From: Actinomycetota bacterium
GTDB lineage: Bacteria > Acidobacteriota > Blastocatellia > Chloracidobacteriales > Chloracidobacteriaceae
DNA length: 10,251 nucleotides
Reading direction: 5' to 3'
Assembly: GCA_013298335.1 (NCBI GenBank)
Contig: JAAFHI010000054.1
Location: forward strand, 1 to 10,251
The translations under genes were made by a program, and so were the position numbers. Shown here one piece after another: positions 9,203-10,251 of the stretch; position 1 is the stretch's first letter; each line of letters opens with the position of its first letter. Under the pieces are notes generated by a model. That model was not told where the DNA came from. It did no database searches and saw nothing but the letters and a program-made list of their open reading frames with translations.

Positions 9203-9859
9203 TCAGTGGTGACAGGTCGAGCAACTGGTGAGGTTGCGCGCCGACTCAATTTTGTATTCGGCCTTCAGTTTCTTGCCGAGTTCCTCCTGATTTTCGGGCT
9301 TCCAATCCATGTTGAAGACCTGATCCTTCGGACGGAGGAACTGTTCCGGGTTGCGATGGCAGTTGAGACACCATTCCATCGTCAGCGGTTCGGCCTTGTA
9401 GACGAGCTGCATCTTGTCGACGCGGCCGTGGCACGAAACGCACCCGACGCCCTTCTGAACGTGGACGCCGTGGTTGAAGTAGACGTAATCGCCGAGATTG
9501 TGGACGCGCTGCCATTCGAGCGCCTTGCCGGACTTCCAGGCCGTCCGCACCGGTTCGAGCATCTGCGCGCCAAACCAGATCTGCTGGTGGCAGTTCATGC
9601 AGGTTGAAATCGGCGGAACGTTGGCGAAGTGCGAGTTTTCGACCGAGGTATGGCAGTAACGGCACTCGATGCCGAGTCCGGCGACGTGGTGCTGATGGCT
9701 GAACTGGACGGGCTGGGCCTTGGCAATGGCGACATCCGTCACGTTTGGCGAGCGGTTGATTTCAAGGGCGAGCCACGCCCCGAAACCGATGATGAACACG
9801 CCGCCGAAGATCATCATCTTCGAGATCGTGTTCATGCTGCGATGAAAATGTTGTGGCAT
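9203..9859 (-). CDS. actA: Alternative Complex III subunit ActA, membrane-anchored pentaheme cytochrome c
   Basis: This 218-residue multihaem cytochrome is the first gene of the ACIII operon. An uncleaved signal anchor is likely at about 15-33 (MMIFGGVFIIGFGAWLAL). Five CxxCH haem sites follow: CRYCH (66-70), CMNCH (87-91), CVSCH (140-144), CLNCH (164-168) and CSTCH (213-217), the last one a single residue before the C-terminus. Extra histidines in FSHQHH (53-58) and FNHGVH (128-133) suit bis-His ligation, as in the cytochrome c7-like family. Five haems agree with characterised ActA. The frame stays open to 10006, but the start is placed at 9859: GGAG lies 7 bases upstream, and the added N-terminal residues would be Arg-rich and put the anchor far inside. 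It takes electrons from ActB and passes them on towards ActE or a soluble carrier. Confidence 0.96.
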   Translation of the reverse strand: MPQHFHRSMNTISKMMIFGGVFIIGFGAWLALEINRSPNVTDVAIAKAQPVQFSHQHHVAGLGIECRYCHTSVENSHFANVPPISTCMNCHQQIWFGAQMLEPVRTAWKSGKALEWQRVHNLGDYVYFNHGVHVQKGVGCVSCHGRVDKMQLVYKAEPLTMEWCLNCHRNPEQFLRPKDQVFNMDWKPENQEELGKKLKAEYKIESARNLTSCSTCHH

Positions 9860-9866
9860 CACCCGA

Positions 9867-9870
9867 CTCC
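9867..9870 (-). promoter_or_regulatory. Ribosome binding site of actA
   Basis: On the minus strand GGAG precedes the ATG at 9859-9857 by 7 bases. It decides the start of actA, since the reading frame is open for another 147 bases upstream without a comparable site. Confidence 0.75.
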
Positions 9871-9937
9871 GTTTGTCACGAGACTCCGAAAGACCTGTCG
9901 CGCCGACGAGGGGCACGCTTCCCCGGATACCCGACTG

Positions 9938-9952
9938 CCGCCCGCGGGGCGG
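9938..9952. repeat. GC-rich inverted repeat (6-base stem, 3-base loop) in the leader
   Basis: CCGCCC-GCG-GGGCGG forms a perfect 6-base GC stem about 80 bases upstream of the actA start. No T-run follows on the minus strand, so it is not a typical intrinsic terminator. It may be a structural element of the leader RNA or chance in GC-rich DNA. Confidence 0.35.
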
Positions 9953-10121
9953 ACCACGACGAACACACACCTGTCTCGCCGTAGGACCGGTGGGGCGCGG
10001 TGACACGTAAAAGGGGTTGCGTCCACGTCGATGTGTGCGGCGATTCCAGTCTGCATCCGCAGCCGAAAGTTAACGTGCAGCGATTGAGGCAAGTGCTGCG
10101 TAGGGGGAATTTGGCTGCGTC

Positions 10122-10151
10122 CCGATAAAAACCGAAAATTTCCGAAAAAAC
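10122..10151 (-). repeat. Three 10-base phased A/T-tract repeats in the leader
   Basis: On the minus strand three consecutive 10-base units each end in TCGG: GTTTTTTCGG (10151-10142), AAATTTTCGG (10141-10132) and TTTTTATCGG (10131-10122). Runs of A/T at a 10-base period favour an intrinsic DNA bend. They lie about 35-65 bases downstream of the predicted transcription start. Confidence 0.55.
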
Positions 10152-10191
10152 ACGAGAAATGTGAGATTTCAGACAGACAAATTTGACGAGA

Positions 10192-10221
10192 AAAATACGC
10201 CAGTGGCGTTTTCCTTGTCAA
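10192..10221 (-). promoter_or_regulatory. Putative sigma70-type promoter of the act operon
   Basis: On the minus strand a perfect TTGACA (10221-10216) is followed, after 18 bases, by TATTTT (10197-10192), a 4 of 6 match to the -10 consensus. Transcription would begin near 10185, giving a leader of about 325 bases to actA. It is the best promoter-like match I see in the upstream region. The spacer holds a dyad described separately. The assignment is by pattern only; some ACIII-bearing phyla, notably Bacteroidetes, use a different promoter consensus. Confidence 0.45.
10197..10209. repeat. Dyad ACGCC-AGT-GGCGT in the promoter spacer
   Basis: This is a perfect 5-base inverted repeat with a 3-base centre, extendable to 8-base arms with one mismatch (AATACGCC/GGCGTTTT). 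It lies between the putative -35 and -10 and touches the -10, so it could be an operator. Because T-rich bases follow the stem on both strands, it could instead be a weak bidirectional terminator for a gene beyond the right edge; the short stem argues against that. Confidence 0.4.
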
Positions 10222-10251
10222 CTGCTTTGAAAAGAACGAAAACAACGTATG

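Larger units (their letters stand above)
9860..10191 (-). other. Long untranslated leader of the act operon (no supported gene)
   Basis: This stretch of about 330 bases between the putative promoter and actA contains no convincing gene. The part beyond about 10120 is A/T-rich and the part near actA is GC-rich. A minus-strand frame runs through it and ends in TGATG at the actA start, but it has only a TTG start or an ATG (10056) without a ribosome site, and its Arg/Ser-rich composition does not look coding. I recognise no known riboswitch. Confidence 0.4.

Noticed and set aside
9860..10006. A longer actA with 49 more N-terminal residues.
   Set aside because: The extra residues are Arg-rich and unlike a signal sequence, while the ATG at 9859 has a good ribosome site and puts the membrane anchor near the N-terminus.
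10197..10209. Intrinsic terminator of a gene to the right of the window.
   Set aside because: The perfect stem is only 5 bases and the following T-run is interrupted; no coding end is visible near it. Kept as a less likely alternative to an operator.
9859..10245. Minus-strand open frame of 128 residues ending in TGATG at the actA start, a possible upstream coupled gene or leader peptide.
   Set aside because: It needs a TTG start that lies upstream of the putative promoter. The internal ATG at 10056 has no ribosome site, and the Arg/Ser/Pro-rich translation shows no domain or membrane pattern.

Overview
The window is a stretch of a Gram-negative bacterial chromosome of fairly high GC, with all genes on the minus strand, read from the right edge to the left. 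It holds a complete operon for Alternative Complex III (ACIII), the quinol:cytochrome c/HiPIP oxidoreductase that replaces the cytochrome bc1 complex in many Bacteroidetes, Acidobacteria, Verrucomicrobia, Planctomycetes, Gemmatimonadetes and relatives. The gene set and GC content suit one of these phyla, but no rRNA or marker gene is present to choose between them.

Layout, right to left: an upstream region of about 390 bases (9860-10251) with a putative sigma70-type promoter and a leader of roughly 325 bases; actA (pentaheme cytochrome c, 9203-9859); actB (TAT-exported molybdopterin-oxidoreductase-like/iron-sulfur fusion, 5909-9187); actC (NrfD-type membrane subunit, 4480-5886); actD (two-helix DUF3341-type membrane subunit, 3945-4490); actE (monoheme cytochrome c lipoprotein, 3311-3958); actF (second NrfD-type subunit, 2094-3314); a 188-residue single-helix membrane protein of unknown function (1541-2107); a SCO/SenC copper chaperone (641-1525); and the start of coxB, the CuA subunit of a haem-copper oxidase (1-633, cut by the left edge). 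Junctions are very tight: gaps of 15 and 22 bases, then overlaps of 11, 14, 4 and 14, then gaps of 15 and 7. This indicates one transcript with translational coupling.

Together the genes describe an electron path. Quinol is oxidised at the membrane face of ActC/ActF. Electrons pass through the ActB iron-sulfur clusters to the ActA and ActE haems, and then to the CuA centre of the oxidase begun by coxB. The SCO protein would help assemble that CuA centre. The ACIII/oxidase linkage matches the ACIII-oxidase supercomplexes known from other bacteria.

I see no defence system, mobile element, CRISPR array, tRNA or rRNA. The least explained parts are the 188-residue protein between actF and sco, a SCO variant with a C-terminal membrane helix and an extra Cys-x-His motif, and the long leader, which carries 10-base phased A/T-tract repeats and a dyad inside the promoter spacer.
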